A stretch of DNA of 64,000 nt, taken from contig JBBQFQ010000012.1 in NCBI GenBank assembly GCA_038322235.1, positions 1-64,000 of the forward strand, given 5' to 3'. This stretch comes from SZAS-18 sp038322235. Lineage in GTDB: Bacteria; Verrucomicrobiota; Verrucomicrobiia; Chthoniobacterales; SZAS-18. Both the position numbers and the translations under genes were made by a program. Below are positions 51,231 through 61,148 of the stretch, one piece after another (positions within the stretch are counted from its first letter, which is position 1; each line of letters begins with the position of its first letter). The notes beneath the pieces were generated by a model. That model searched no databases. It was not told the origin of the DNA and worked only from the letters and a program-made list of their open reading frames with translations.

Positions 51231-52454
51231 TCAGGCAGCGTTCCGCGCCGGATGCGCCTCCTCGCGGGCAAGCACCTGCTGCAAATCCTTGTCGCCGCGG
51301 CCAGAGAGATTCAGCAGGAGCACCTCGTCCGGCTGCATCTGGGGCGCGACCCGGATCGCGTGGGCCACGGCGTGCGCGCTTTCCAGCGCGGGAATGATGC
51401 CTTCGGTCTCCGCCAGCGTGTGAAACGCCGCGAGGGCCTCTTCATCCGTCGCGGCCGCATACGACACCCGACCCGTTTCGCGCAGATGGCTGTGCTCGGG
51501 TCCGATCGCCGCGTAATCCAGTCCGGCGGACACCGAATGGGTCAGTTCGATCTGGCCGTCCGCGTCCGAGAGGACGAAGGTCTTGGTCCCTTGGAGCACG
51601 CCGAGCCGGCCGCCGGTCGCAAACCGTGCGGCATGCCGCTGACCGGGGCCAGTGCCCTCGCCACCTGCCTCCACTCCGACCAGCCTCACGTTTGGATCCC
51701 CGAGAAAGGCGAAGAAGAGCCCGATGGCATTGCTCCCGCCCCCGACGCAGGCGATCAGCTCATCCGGCAGCCGGCCCTCGCGCTCGAGGATTTGCTCGCG
51801 CGCCTCGTCGCCGATGCACCGGTGAAAATTTCGGACCATCATCGGGTACGGATGGGGTCCGAGAGCGGAGCCGAGCAGGTAGTAGGTCGTCCGGACGTTT
51901 GTGACCCAGTCCCGCATGGCCTCGTTGATGGCTTCCTTCAACGTCGCCTGCCCGGCCGTGACGGGTACGACCTGCGCGCCCAATAACCGCATGCGCGCCA
52001 CGTTGAGCGCCTGCCGCTCCATGTCGACCGCGCCCATGTAAATGATGCATTCCAGACCGAATCGTGCCGCCGCGGTCGCCGTGGCCACCCCGTGCTGACC
52101 GGCCCCGGTTTCAGCGATGATCCGGCGTTTTCCCATCCGGTGCGCGAGGAGAATCTGCCCGAGCGCGTTGTTGATCTTGTGCGCCCCGGTGTGGAGGAGG
52201 TCTTCGCGCTTGAGGTAAATCTTGGCTCCGCCGAGCCGCTGGGACAGACGCTCCGCCAGGTAGAGCGGCGTGGGCCGACCGGCGAAATCCTTCAGGAGCC
52301 GGCCGAGCTCGGTCTGAAAGGCGGGGTCACTTCGCGCCGCTTCGTAATTCGAGGTCAGCTCCCGCAGAGGGGTCATCAGCGTCTCAGGAACAAACATGCC
52401 GCCGAAACGGCCGAAGCGGCCGCGGGCGTCGGGAAGCGATTGGAGGCTGTTCAT
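51231..52454 (-). CDS. trpB: Tryptophan synthase beta subunit
   Basis: A 407-residue PLP enzyme that makes tryptophan from indole and serine. The PLP lysine is in HTGAHKINNALGQ (residue ~92), the ammonia/indole tunnel segment AETGAGQHGVATATA is intact, and the phosphate-binding CVGGGSNAIGLFFAF and C-terminal NLSGRGDKDL motifs are present. The length is standard for the TrpB1 class. trpA is not adjacent; instead it is followed directly by yicC, so the trp genes are scattered. Confidence 0.96.
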   Translation of the reverse strand: MNSLQSLPDARGRFGRFGGMFVPETLMTPLRELTSNYEAARSDPAFQTELGRLLKDFAGRPTPLYLAERLSQRLGGAKIYLKREDLLHTGAHKINNALGQILLAHRMGKRRIIAETGAGQHGVATATAAARFGLECIIYMGAVDMERQALNVARMRLLGAQVVPVTAGQATLKEAINEAMRDWVTNVRTTYYLLGSALGPHPYPMMVRNFHRCIGDEAREQILEREGRLPDELIACVGGGSNAIGLFFAFLGDPNVRLVGVEAGGEGTGPGQRHAARFATGGRLGVLQGTKTFVLSDADGQIELTHSVSAGLDYAAIGPEHSHLRETGRVSYAAATDEEALAAFHTLAETEGIIPALESAHAVAHAIRVAPQMQPDEVLLLNLSGRGDKDLQQVLAREEAHPARNAA

Positions 52455-52475
52455 CGGTTCAACGGGAGGCGAAAC

Positions 52476-53543
52476 CTAGCGCGCATCCGGCGGAGGGGAA
52501 GAAAAACCGCCAGCCCGGGGGAGAAGACGGTCCAGAGCCCGCCGGTGCGGAGCGGTCATCGCCAGTTCCTTGAGCGCGGTTCGTCCGACCCATCGAAGTG
52601 ACGTCGAGAGTCGACGTGGTGCCCCGGCGGCGAAGACTCTCAACGTCACGCGGTGGTGGGTGAACGGGTACATCGACTCGTCCAGCGGAGCGGTCGCGGG
52701 GGTTCGCTTCAGCACGGGCAGCCGCCACAAGCCGCGGCAGCGGGGACCGTCGGATTGCTCGAGCAGCACTTCATCTGCACGGGTGATCCAGCCACAGTTT
52801 TCGGCCAGTTCGATCTGCCGCCGCCGCGCACGTTTCACTGGGAGCGCGGCCGGATCGGTCGCGGCGCACCAGTCTTTCACCGGGCAAAGGAGACACGGGG
52901 GCTCGCCGGCGCGGCAAAGGAGCGCCCCGAGCTCCATCAGGGCCGCATTGTGTTCCCGGGTCTCAGCTCCGTCGGGCGGAAGAAGGGCGGCCGCCAGATC
53001 CCAGATCCGTTTCAATCCGGCGGCCGAATCGATCGACTCCCTGAAATCATCCAGCCGGGCGAGCACGCGAGCGATGTTCGCATCCACGATTGGGACGCGG
53101 AGTCCGAACGCAAAGCTTGCCACCGCGCCCGCCGTATAGGGGCCCACTCCCGGGAGCGCCTGGATCGCTGCCAGATCCGCCGGGATCTCGCCGCCGTGGC
53201 GCTCGACGATGGTCCGGGCCGCGCGGTGGAGATGGCGGGCCCGCGCGTAGTAACCCAGCCCTTCCCAAAGCCGGAGCACCTCCGGTTCTTTCGCGGCAGC
53301 GAGCGCCGCGGCGGAGGGAAAGCGCGCCATCCAGCGTCCGAAATACGGCACAACCGTCGCCACCTGGGTCTGTTGCAGCATGAACTCGGAAACGAGGATC
53401 GCGTACGCATCCCGCGTTTTCCGCCAGGGCAGCTCGCGGGCCTGCTCCGCGAACCAAGCCCGGAGGGCCGCGCTGATCGGAGCCGACGCGGGGTGCGCGG
53501 CAGGTTTGACGGGCTGGCTGGGGGGACGGGCGACGGTCGACAC
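52476..53543 (-). CDS. mutY: A/G-specific adenine DNA glycosylase
   Basis: A ~355-residue DNA-repair glycosylase that removes adenine mispaired with 8-oxoguanine. The start region has ELPWRKTRDAYAILVSEFML, the helix-hairpin-helix plus catalytic Asp segment is LPGVGPYTAGAVASFAFGLR, and VDANIARVL, and the 4Fe-4S cluster cysteines show the C-x6-C-x2-C-x5-C pattern in CRAGEPPCLLCPVKDWC. The C-terminal NUDIX-like domain for 8-oxoG recognition is present (RGLWRLPVLKR, FTHHRVTLRVF). GTG 53543 is a tentative start; a longer frame would overlap the divergent rnhC. Confidence 0.92.
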   Translation of the reverse strand: MSTVARPPSQPVKPAAHPASAPISAALRAWFAEQARELPWRKTRDAYAILVSEFMLQQTQVATVVPYFGRWMARFPSAAALAAAKEPEVLRLWEGLGYYARARHLHRAARTIVERHGGEIPADLAAIQALPGVGPYTAGAVASFAFGLRVPIVDANIARVLARLDDFRESIDSAAGLKRIWDLAAALLPPDGAETREHNAALMELGALLCRAGEPPCLLCPVKDWCAATDPAALPVKRARRRQIELAENCGWITRADEVLLEQSDGPRCRGLWRLPVLKRTPATAPLDESMYPFTHHRVTLRVFAAGAPRRLSTSLRWVGRTALKELAMTAPHRRALDRLLPRAGGFSSPPPDAR

Positions 53544-53592
53544 GCCAAACCATTCGCCCGGCGGACCCGCCTGCGCCAGAATCCCCCTCGAA

Positions 53593-54567
53593 ATGCCGCC
53601 CTCTTCCGCCCCTGTTTCCCACACCGCGCCGCTTTCCCGCGAGCAGGCCAGCCGTCTCCGTGATCTCCTCGCGGCCCGGGGGTGGGAATTCATCGAAAAG
53701 CCTTACGTCATCTTCGCCGCAGAAAAAAAACCGGAGAAAGTGAATGTCTCGGTCTACGAAAAAGGGCCGAAAATCCTCGTCCAAGGGAAGGGTACGTCGG
53801 AATTTGTCCGCTTCATCCTCGAGCCCGAAATCCTTGGTCAGGTGGAGCTTGGATACGAAGAGGAACTGCATCCCGAGATGTTTTCGCCGCACCTGGGAAT
53901 CGACGAGAGCGGCAAGGGCGATTTTTTTGGTCCGCTGGTGGTGGCGGGTGCGTATGTCGACCCAGCGATTGCCCGGGCGTACCGCGAGGCGGGTGTCCAG
54001 GACAGCAAAGCGATCGGATCGGACACTCGCATCCGCGCGCTTGCCCGCGTCGTGCGGGAGACTCCGGGTGCCGCCTGCGAGGTGCTCGTTTTTGAACCGG
54101 CTCACTACAACGCCTTGCATGCAAAGTTCAAGAACCTGAACCGCTTGCTCGCGTGGGGCCACGGCAGGGTGATCGAAGCGTTGCTGGAGCGGAAGCCCGC
54201 GTGTCCGCGGGTTCTGGCCGATCAGTTCGCCGATCCGGCGTTGATGCGACGGGGGCTTTCGGAGCGCGGCAAGCGGATCGAATTGCAGACGCGCACCAAG
54301 GCTGAGTCCGATCCCGCCGTCGCGGCCGCTTCGATCCTGGCGCGAGAGAGTTTCATCGACTGGATGGCGGCGGCCGGTGAAAGAACGGGGAAGAAATTTC
54401 TGCGCGGCGCCTCAAAAGAAGTGAAACAATTGGGGGCCGATCTCGTTATGGAGAGTGGACCGCAAATTCTTAACCATGTCGCCAAGACGCACTTCAGAAC
54501 GGCCCACGAGATCGCGCCGGATGCATTTGCTGCGCCACCGGAGCGCACGGCGTGGATCCGACGTTGA
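53593..54567 (+). CDS. rnhC: Ribonuclease HIII
   Basis: A 324-residue type 2 RNase H that cleaves RNA in RNA-DNA hybrids. The N-terminal ~80 residues are the TBP-like substrate-binding domain of RNase HIII (KVNVSVYEKGPKILVQGKG), followed by the catalytic DESGKGDFFGPLV with Asp/Glu ligands, VQDSKAI, and the C-terminal SDPAVAAASILARE segment. RnhC is typical of Firmicutes and Chlamydiae and fits a PVC origin. ATG 53593 lies 49 bases from the divergent mutY start. Confidence 0.93.
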   Translation: MPPSSAPVSHTAPLSREQASRLRDLLAARGWEFIEKPYVIFAAEKKPEKVNVSVYEKGPKILVQGKGTSEFVRFILEPEILGQVELGYEEELHPEMFSPHLGIDESGKGDFFGPLVVAGAYVDPAIARAYREAGVQDSKAIGSDTRIRALARVVRETPGAACEVLVFEPAHYNALHAKFKNLNRLLAWGHGRVIEALLERKPACPRVLADQFADPALMRRGLSERGKRIELQTRTKAESDPAVAAASILARESFIDWMAAAGERTGKKFLRGASKEVKQLGADLVMESGPQILNHVAKTHFRTAHEIAPDAFAAPPERTAWIRR

Positions 54568-54843
54568 GTCCTCCGGAATCTCGTTTCTGCGAGCCCGGAG
54601 TGATTCAGTAACCCCGCCCTTCTTGCGAGTAGATGTAGTCTTCCATGCTACTTCCGTCTCATTAGTCAGAATTCCTAACGAAAAATTTGACGTCCGCGGC
54701 CTCCGCTCTCTCATTTCGGGCTTCGTTTGGCTTCGATAGCGCTCAATTCGAGGGATAAGCGAATTTCTGCAGTTCCCAGGCAAAGTTATTGCTTCAGTCA
54801 TTTGATCCGCCAGTTCCGAACCGTCAGTCAGCAAACCACCACC

Positions 54844-55206
54844 ATGGGCAATCTCACCAAACGCGACATCGTCGTACAAATCAGTAACGAAACGGGCATG
54901 GTCCAGCACCAGGTCTTCGACGTAGTGCAACGCACTCTCGATCAGATCACCGAGGCCCTTGCAAAAGGGATGGACGTCGAGCTTCGAAATTTCGGGGTGT
55001 TCCAAGTTCGCCTGAGCAAGGCGCGCGTGGGCCGCAATCCGAACGTGCCGGGAAGCAACTTCGCGATCCCGCCGCGCGCAACCGTCAAGTTCAAAAGCGG
55101 AAAGATCATGCGCCAGCGCGTTCTCGATCTTTCCGGGCAACTCAAGAAGGAAGACGAGACGACCGCCAAAAAGCGCACGCCCAAACGCGCGCTGGCGAAA
55201 GCCTGA
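54844..55206 (+). CDS. HU/IHF-family nucleoid protein
   Basis: A 120-residue DNA-bending protein. MGNLTKRDIVVQISNETGM is the usual N-terminal helix pair, the dimer core is VVQRTLDQITEALAKG, and the beta-arm has ELRNFGVFQVRLSKARVGRN and the NPNVPGSN turn with the conserved Pro. The C terminus is extended by ~20 Lys-rich residues (KKEDETTAKKRTPKRALAKA). ATG 54844 is chosen as the family start. The 276 bases upstream (54568-54843) hold no gene and are less GC-rich, as expected for a strong promoter region. A clear terminator follows. Confidence 0.93.
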   Translation: MGNLTKRDIVVQISNETGMVQHQVFDVVQRTLDQITEALAKGMDVELRNFGVFQVRLSKARVGRNPNVPGSNFAIPPRATVKFKSGKIMRQRVLDLSGQLKKEDETTAKKRTPKRALAKA

Positions 55207-55235
55207 TCGGACGCCCTACCACCCAACTCCCCCAC

Positions 55236-55268
55236 ACGGGTGTCAGCTCGCGCTGACACCCGTTTTCT
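55236..55268 (+). terminator. Rho-independent terminator of the HU/IHF gene
   Basis: ACGGGTGTCAGC (55236-55247) pairs perfectly with GCTGACACCCGT (55252-55263) around a four-base loop (TCGC) and runs into TTTTCTTT. It lies 30 bases after the stop. Confidence 0.88.
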
Positions 55269-55330
55269 TTGCGCGGGCTTTCCCCGGCCGCGGTCGGAGG
55301 TAGCGTGTCAACCTCCGCGACCCGCCTCCG

Positions 55331-58300
55331 ATGCCGACCAAACGCCACGCCCGCACGCGACCCAAGCTCACCCGGAGTGCCGCGGCGGCAGAGTCGGCGC
55401 AAGTCGGACCGGAACCGATCCAACTTCGGGGGGTCTGGCAGAACAATCTGAAGGGCTTCGACCTCGACCTTCCCACGGGCCGTCTGATAGTCGTCACCGG
55501 CCCGAGCGGGAGCGGAAAATCTTCCCTCGCATTCGACACGCTCTACGCCGAGGGGCAGCGGCGCTACGTCGAAACCTTCTCCCCGTACACGCGCCAGTTT
55601 CTCGAGCGCATGGACAAGCCGCGGGTGGACAGCATCCGCGGCATCCCTCCGGCGATCGCCATCGAACAGGCGAACCACGTCAAGAGTACCCGCTCCACCG
55701 TCGGGACGATCACGGAGATCAACGACTACCTCAAAATCATCTTCGCACGGGCGGCGCAGGCTTTTTGCCCCTCGTGCCACGGTTCGATCCAACCCGATCA
55801 CGCCCGCGGGATCGTCGCGAAAGCGCTGGCCGCCCACCCAGCCGGGACGGCGGTGCTCGTCACTCTTCCCGTCGGTGTCCCGCCCGGGGAGAAGCCCGCT
55901 CCGTTTTTCGAGTTTTTGCAGGGCCAGGGCTACCTGCGCGTGTGGCTGCATGGTCGGGTGCGACGCACGGATGAGCCACCGGCGGCCGACGTGAAGTGGC
56001 TGCCCGCGCGGGTCGCAGTCGTGCAGGACCGAATCACGCTGACCGAGCAGAACCGCTCGCGGCTGACGGAGGCGGTGGAGACCGCACTCAGCTACGGGAA
56101 GGGGCGGGTGACACTCGTCGTCGCCGAGACTGGTGCGGAGACGCCCTTCAGCACCGGCTGGAATTGTCCCGTCTGCGAGATCGAGATCCGGCCTCCCACC
56201 CCCGGCCTGTTCAGCTTCAATCATCCGCTCGGCGCGTGCCCGACCTGCCGGGGGTTCGGGCGGACTCTAGGGATCGATCTCGATCGCGCCCTGCCCGACC
56301 AGACGAAGTCGATCGCGGGCGGCGTCGTGAAGCCGTTCCAAACGGGCTTCAGCCTCGAGTGTCAGCGCGATCTCCTTCGCTGCGCGAAACGCGAAGGCAT
56401 CGACGCCAATGCGGGGTTCGAGACGCTTTCCGAGAGCGAGCAAGCGTGGGTCCTCTACGGCGCCTCGCGCCAGCCGCAGGCGAAGGGGCCGACGGGGGAC
56501 GAACTCTGGCAGGACGGCGAATGGTATGGCGTGAAGGGATACTTCGACTGGCTTGAGTCGAAAACGTACAAGATGCACGTCCGCGTGCTGCTCAGCCGCT
56601 ACCGCAGTTCCACGCCGTGTCCCTCCTGTCGGGGCGGCCGGCTCCAAGCGGCGTCCCTGAATTTTCGCCTGGGCCCGGCGGAACGCCTCCTGACGGTCCC
56701 AGAAATCTCTCTCATCCCGGTCCGGGATCTGGCCCCATTTTTCGCGGCGCTGCCGTCGCCCGCCGATGATCCCACGGCCGCGATGGTTCTCGCCGAACTC
56801 CGGGCGCGCGTTCGGTATCTCAACGACGTCGGTCTCGGCTATCTCACGCTCGATCGCGCCAGCCGAACCCTTTCCGGCGGCGAGATCGAACGCGTCAACC
56901 TGACGACGTGTCTCGGCGCCTCACTGGTGAACACGCTCTTCGTGCTCGATGAACCCAGCGTTGGCCTGCATCCGCGCGATATCGGCCGTCTCGTCGGAGT
57001 GATGAAGGGCCTGCGCGACAAGGGCAATACGATTGTCGTCGTTGAACACGAGGAGGCGGTGATCCGGGCGGCGGATCACCTCGTGGACATCGGTCCCGGT
57101 CGTGGGGAACGCGGCGGTGAACTCGTCTTCAGCGGTCCGGCGGCGAAAATGTATGCGCCGGGAGCGGGGGCGGCGGAGTCGCTGACTCGTGACTATCTCA
57201 CGGGCACGAAGCGGATAGAGGTTCCGGCGAAACGACGGACGCCAAAGCACTGGCTCAGGATCCGTGGGGCGAGGGAGCACAACGTTCGGAACCTCGACGT
57301 CGACTTCCCGCTGGGCGTGCTCTGCTGCATCACGGGCGTCTCCGGCTCGGGGAAAAGCACGCTCGTGCATGACGTGCTGTATCAGAATCTGCTGCGAGCG
57401 AAGGGTCTCGACACCGGCGACGACCCGGTGGGACGCTGTCGCGAACTGACGGGTGCCCAGCATTTCGGTCCCGTGGTCATGGTGGATCAATCCCCGCTCG
57501 CCAAAACGCCGCGCTCCACTCCGGCCCTGTATTTGGGGGCGTTTGATGCGATCCGCGAACTCTTCGCCGGGACCGAGGACGCGGTTTCGGCCGGTCTCTT
57601 GGCGGGTGACTTTTCGTTTAATTCCGGCGCCGGACGCTGCGAGCGCTGCGCGGGCACGGGCTTCGAAAAGGTGGAAATGCAGTTCCTGAGCGATCTCTAC
57701 CTTCGCTGCGCGGAGTGTGAGGGCCGTCGCTTCCAGCCGCACGTGCTGCGCGTGAAGTTCTGCGGTCGGAGCATCCACGAGGTGCTGCAAATGACGGTGG
57801 ACGAGGCGCTGGCCTTCGTCCGAACGCAGCTCGGAGAGGCCGTTCCGGCGGAGCCCGATCGTTGGGTCGCGGAGTCCGAAGCCCCCGCCTGGTCGAAGCC
57901 GGATGCGAAGCGTCTCCGGGAGACCCTGAAGCCGCTCGCGACGCTCTCCGACGTGGGCCTCGGGTACCTCCGTCTCGGACAGCCGCTGAACACCCTTTCC
58001 GGAGGCGAAGCGCAGCGGCTCAAGCTCGTGGGCCATCTCGTCGAACGCGACCGCAATCCCGGGCAGAAGCGCGCTCTGCTGATTTTCGACGAGCCGACCA
58101 CGGGACTTCACTTCGACGACGTCGCCCAGCTGCTCCGGGTTTTTCAGCGCCTGGTGGAACAGGGCGAGAGCCTGCTGGTGGTGGAGCACAATCTTGAGGT
58201 CATCAAGAGTGCAGACTACCTCGTCGATCTGGGGCCGGAGGCAGGCGATCAGGGGGGCGAGCTTGTCGCCAAGGGCACGCCGGAGGAAGTGGCGGATTGC

Positions 58301-61120
58301 GTCGCTTCGCGCACGGGCGCCGCGCTCCGGCCGTTTCTCAATCTCGAGCCCGCTTCCGCGGATCCTGTCGAATCCGCGCGGGTCGCCGAGGAGGCTTGGC
58401 TCGCCCCGGCGCTGGAGGCTTCGCTACCCACCAGCCGGCGTTCGGAGATCCGGATTACCGGCGCCCGGGAGCACAACCTCAAGAACATCTCGCTCTCGAT
58501 CCCGCGGGAAAAGATGACCGTCATCACGGGGTTGAGCGGAAGCGGAAAGTCGACCCTCGCTTTCGACCTTCTCTTTGCCGAAGGCCAGCGCCGCTTCCTC
58601 GATTCGATGTCGCCTTATGCGCGCCAGTTCGTCGAGCAACTGGAGAAGCCCGACGTCGATCGTATCGACGGACTGCCGCCGAGTGTCGCGATCGAACAGC
58701 GCATCACCCGCGGCGGCGGAAAGTCGACCGTCGCGACGGTGACCGAGGTTTTCCATTTCCTGCGGTTGCTGTTTGCGAAACTGGGCACGCTCCATTGTCC
58801 CACCTGCCACGTGCCGGTCGTCGCGCAGAGCGCCGCGGCCATCGTGAACCAGGCGGCGACCGCCGCGCAGAAGGGGCGCACTCGGGTGCTTGCGCCGCTC
58901 GTAAAGGCGCGGAAGGGATTTCACACGGACGTCGCGGCGTGGGCCTACAAGCAGGGGTTCAAGACCCTGCTCGTGGACGGCCGTTTTCTGCCGACAGAGG
59001 GCTTTGAGAAGCTGGAGCGATTCAAGGAGCACACGATCGATGTCATCGTCGGCGAACTGACCGCGAAAGATTCACCGGAACGGATGCGCGAGGTCGTGCT
59101 GCGCGCGCTCAGCGTGGGGAAGGGCTCGGCCCGACTGCTGGACCAGAAGGGCCACTTTACGGTTCTGAGCACCGAGCGTTCGTGTCCGACGTGCGGGACG
59201 GCGTTCGACGAGCTGGACCCGCGGTTGTTCTCCTTCAATTCACCGCACGGCTGGTGCCAGGAGTGCCGGGGGTTTGGCCACATCTGGCATCAGTCGCCGG
59301 GCGGCCGGGACGATGACCAGCTCTCGGTCGCGGAGAAGGAACTCGCGGAGGAGCGCGCGGCCGAACAGGTCGAGGAAGGAGAGGAGCGCCCGTGTACCTC
59401 GTGCCATGGATCGCGCCTGAATGAGCTCGCGCGGAGCGTGCGATTAGACGGCAGCGAGACCATCGACGCCTTTGGCCGCCGGCCGGTCCGGGAGGCGATC
59501 GCGAGGCTGGCGGCATTCAACTTTCCGGGACGGCAAATCCAGATCGCCCGCGATATCCTGACGGAGATCTCCCAGCGGCTCGCCTTCATGGACGAGGTCG
59601 GTCTGGGATACCTCACGCTCGATCGCTCCGCGCGCACGCTGAGCGGTGGCGAGACCCAGCGCATTCGCCTCGCGGCCCAACTCGGCTCCAATCTGCGCGG
59701 CGTGCTTTACGTGCTCGATGAACCCACGATCGGACTTCATCCGCGCGACAACGAGAAGCTCCTCGGGACGCTCGCGGAATTGAAAGCGAAGGGAAATACG
59801 CTCGTCGTCGTGGAGCACGACGAAGAGACGATGCGCCGCGCGGATCATCTCATCGATCTCGGTCCCGGCGCCGGAGTGCATGGCGGCGAGGTGAGTGCTT
59901 CCGGGACTCTCGCGGAAGTGATGGAGGTCGGGACATCCGCCACCGCCCGCAGCCTGCGGCATCCTCTCCGGCATCCCGTTCGCGGGCGCCGGCGGGAATT
60001 GAAAGGTCCCTGGCTCGAACTCGCGGGCGCGCGGGCCAACAATCTTCAGGGGATCGACGTCCGCTTCGCCGTCGGCTGTCTGAATATCATCACGGGCATC
60101 TCGGGCTCGGGGAAAAGCTCCCTGCTGCACTCTTGTCTCCTGCCCGCGGCGACCCAGGCCGTCGTGCTCGCGAAAGCTGACGCGAAGGCTGCGTCCATCG
60201 CCGCGCGCAAGGGTGAACCCAAGCCGAGAAAGCGGCGGCTTGCCGCCGTTGTCCCTGGCGACGCCTGGACTGCGTTCAGCGGCGTGGAGCACCTCGAAGC
60301 GGTCTACGAGGTGGACCAGAGCCCGATCGGAAAGACCTCCCGCTCCACCCCCGCGACCTACGTCGGGGTCTTCGACGATATTCGTGCGCTCTTCGCCCAG
60401 CTGCCGCTCGCCCGGATGCGCGGCTACGATGCGAGCCGGTTCTCGTTCAACGTTGCCGGTGGCCGCTGCGAGACGTGCGGTGGCCACGGGCTGATCAAGC
60501 ATGAGATGGCGTTCCTTCCGACGAGCCACACGCCGTGCGAGGACTGCCACGGGACGCGCTACAACGCCCAAACCAACGAGGTGCTCTACAACGGCCGGAG
60601 CATCGGTGACGTCATGAAGCTGAATCTTGAGACCGCCGCGGAGTTTTTCTCCGCGAGTCCACGGATCGCGCGGCCCTTGCGACTACTGACAGACACGGGC
60701 CTGGGCTATCTCACGCTTGGACAGTCCAGCCCCACGCTGAGCGGTGGGGAAGCGCAGCGGCTCAAGCTCGTGACGGAGCTCACCCGCGGCGTGGCCCTGG
60801 ATTCCGAGGCTCGCATCCGGCGGCGGCGCGAGCCGAAATCCATCCTCTACCTTCTGGAGGAGCCAACCGTGGGGCTTCATCTGGCCGACGTGGAAAAGCT
60901 TCTCGACGTCGTGCATCGACTGGTGGATGGCGGTGCCACCGTCGTGATCATCGAACACCATCTCGACGTGATCGCCGAGGGTGACTGGATCGTCGACATC
61001 GGTCCCGAGGCTGGCCCCGCGGGCGGAGAACTCGTCGCGAGCGGGTCGCCGGAGCAAGTCGCCCGGCACCGGCAAAGCCGGATCGCGCCGTTTCTCCGGC
61101 AGGTGCTGGCTCGAAAGTGA
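55331..61120 (+). CDS. uvrA: Double-length UvrA (two UvrA copies fused), excision nuclease subunit A
   Basis: A 1,929-residue protein equal to two UvrA proteins in tandem, with four ABC ATPase modules. Walker A motifs begin near residues 57 (GPSGSGKSS), 669 (GVSGSGKST), 1067 (GLSGSGKST) and 1589 (GISGSGKSS). Four LSGGE signatures are present. Zinc-finger Cys pairs occur in both halves (CPSCHG, CPVCEIEI, CERCAGTG, CPTCHVP, CETCGGHG). Normal UvrA is ~940 residues and works as a dimer to find DNA damage; a fused double UvrA is known from Chlamydiae. The fourth Walker B reads LLEEPTVGLH, with Glu in place of Asp. It starts 62 bases after the HU terminator. Confidence 0.95.
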   Translation: MPTKRHARTRPKLTRSAAAAESAQVGPEPIQLRGVWQNNLKGFDLDLPTGRLIVVTGPSGSGKSSLAFDTLYAEGQRRYVETFSPYTRQFLERMDKPRVDSIRGIPPAIAIEQANHVKSTRSTVGTITEINDYLKIIFARAAQAFCPSCHGSIQPDHARGIVAKALAAHPAGTAVLVTLPVGVPPGEKPAPFFEFLQGQGYLRVWLHGRVRRTDEPPAADVKWLPARVAVVQDRITLTEQNRSRLTEAVETALSYGKGRVTLVVAETGAETPFSTGWNCPVCEIEIRPPTPGLFSFNHPLGACPTCRGFGRTLGIDLDRALPDQTKSIAGGVVKPFQTGFSLECQRDLLRCAKREGIDANAGFETLSESEQAWVLYGASRQPQAKGPTGDELWQDGEWYGVKGYFDWLESKTYKMHVRVLLSRYRSSTPCPSCRGGRLQAASLNFRLGPAERLLTVPEISLIPVRDLAPFFAALPSPADDPTAAMVLAELRARVRYLNDVGLGYLTLDRASRTLSGGEIERVNLTTCLGASLVNTLFVLDEPSVGLHPRDIGRLVGVMKGLRDKGNTIVVVEHEEAVIRAADHLVDIGPGRGERGGELVFSGPAAKMYAPGAGAAESLTRDYLTGTKRIEVPAKRRTPKHWLRIRGAREHNVRNLDVDFPLGVLCCITGVSGSGKSTLVHDVLYQNLLRAKGLDTGDDPVGRCRELTGAQHFGPVVMVDQSPLAKTPRSTPALYLGAFDAIRELFAGTEDAVSAGLLAGDFSFNSGAGRCERCAGTGFEKVEMQFLSDLYLRCAECEGRRFQPHVLRVKFCGRSIHEVLQMTVDEALAFVRTQLGEAVPAEPDRWVAESEAPAWSKPDAKRLRETLKPLATLSDVGLGYLRLGQPLNTLSGGEAQRLKLVGHLVERDRNPGQKRALLIFDEPTTGLHFDDVAQLLRVFQRLVEQGESLLVVEHNLEVIKSADYLVDLGPEAGDQGGELVAKGTPEEVADCVASRTGAALRPFLNLEPASADPVESARVAEEAWLAPALEASLPTSRRSEIRITGAREHNLKNISLSIPREKMTVITGLSGSGKSTLAFDLLFAEGQRRFLDSMSPYARQFVEQLEKPDVDRIDGLPPSVAIEQRITRGGGKSTVATVTEVFHFLRLLFAKLGTLHCPTCHVPVVAQSAAAIVNQAATAAQKGRTRVLAPLVKARKGFHTDVAAWAYKQGFKTLLVDGRFLPTEGFEKLERFKEHTIDVIVGELTAKDSPERMREVVLRALSVGKGSARLLDQKGHFTVLSTERSCPTCGTAFDELDPRLFSFNSPHGWCQECRGFGHIWHQSPGGRDDDQLSVAEKELAEERAAEQVEEGEERPCTSCHGSRLNELARSVRLDGSETIDAFGRRPVREAIARLAAFNFPGRQIQIARDILTEISQRLAFMDEVGLGYLTLDRSARTLSGGETQRIRLAAQLGSNLRGVLYVLDEPTIGLHPRDNEKLLGTLAELKAKGNTLVVVEHDEETMRRADHLIDLGPGAGVHGGEVSASGTLAEVMEVGTSATARSLRHPLRHPVRGRRRELKGPWLELAGARANNLQGIDVRFAVGCLNIITGISGSGKSSLLHSCLLPAATQAVVLAKADAKAASIAARKGEPKPRKRRLAAVVPGDAWTAFSGVEHLEAVYEVDQSPIGKTSRSTPATYVGVFDDIRALFAQLPLARMRGYDASRFSFNVAGGRCETCGGHGLIKHEMAFLPTSHTPCEDCHGTRYNAQTNEVLYNGRSIGDVMKLNLETAAEFFSASPRIARPLRLLTDTGLGYLTLGQSSPTLSGGEAQRLKLVTELTRGVALDSEARIRRRREPKSILYLLEEPTVGLHLADVEKLLDVVHRLVDGGATVVIIEHHLDVIAEGDWIVDIGPEAGPAGGELVASGSPEQVARHRQSRIAPFLRQVLARK

Positions 61121-61148
61121 GGGCCGGGCCAGACGCCCGCCGGGCTTT

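Noticed and set aside
61120..61148. Terminator between uvrA and the aldo/keto reductase gene (CGGGCCAGACGCCCG before a T run)
   Set aside because: The five-pair stem is separated from the T run by several bases, so the signal is too weak to list.
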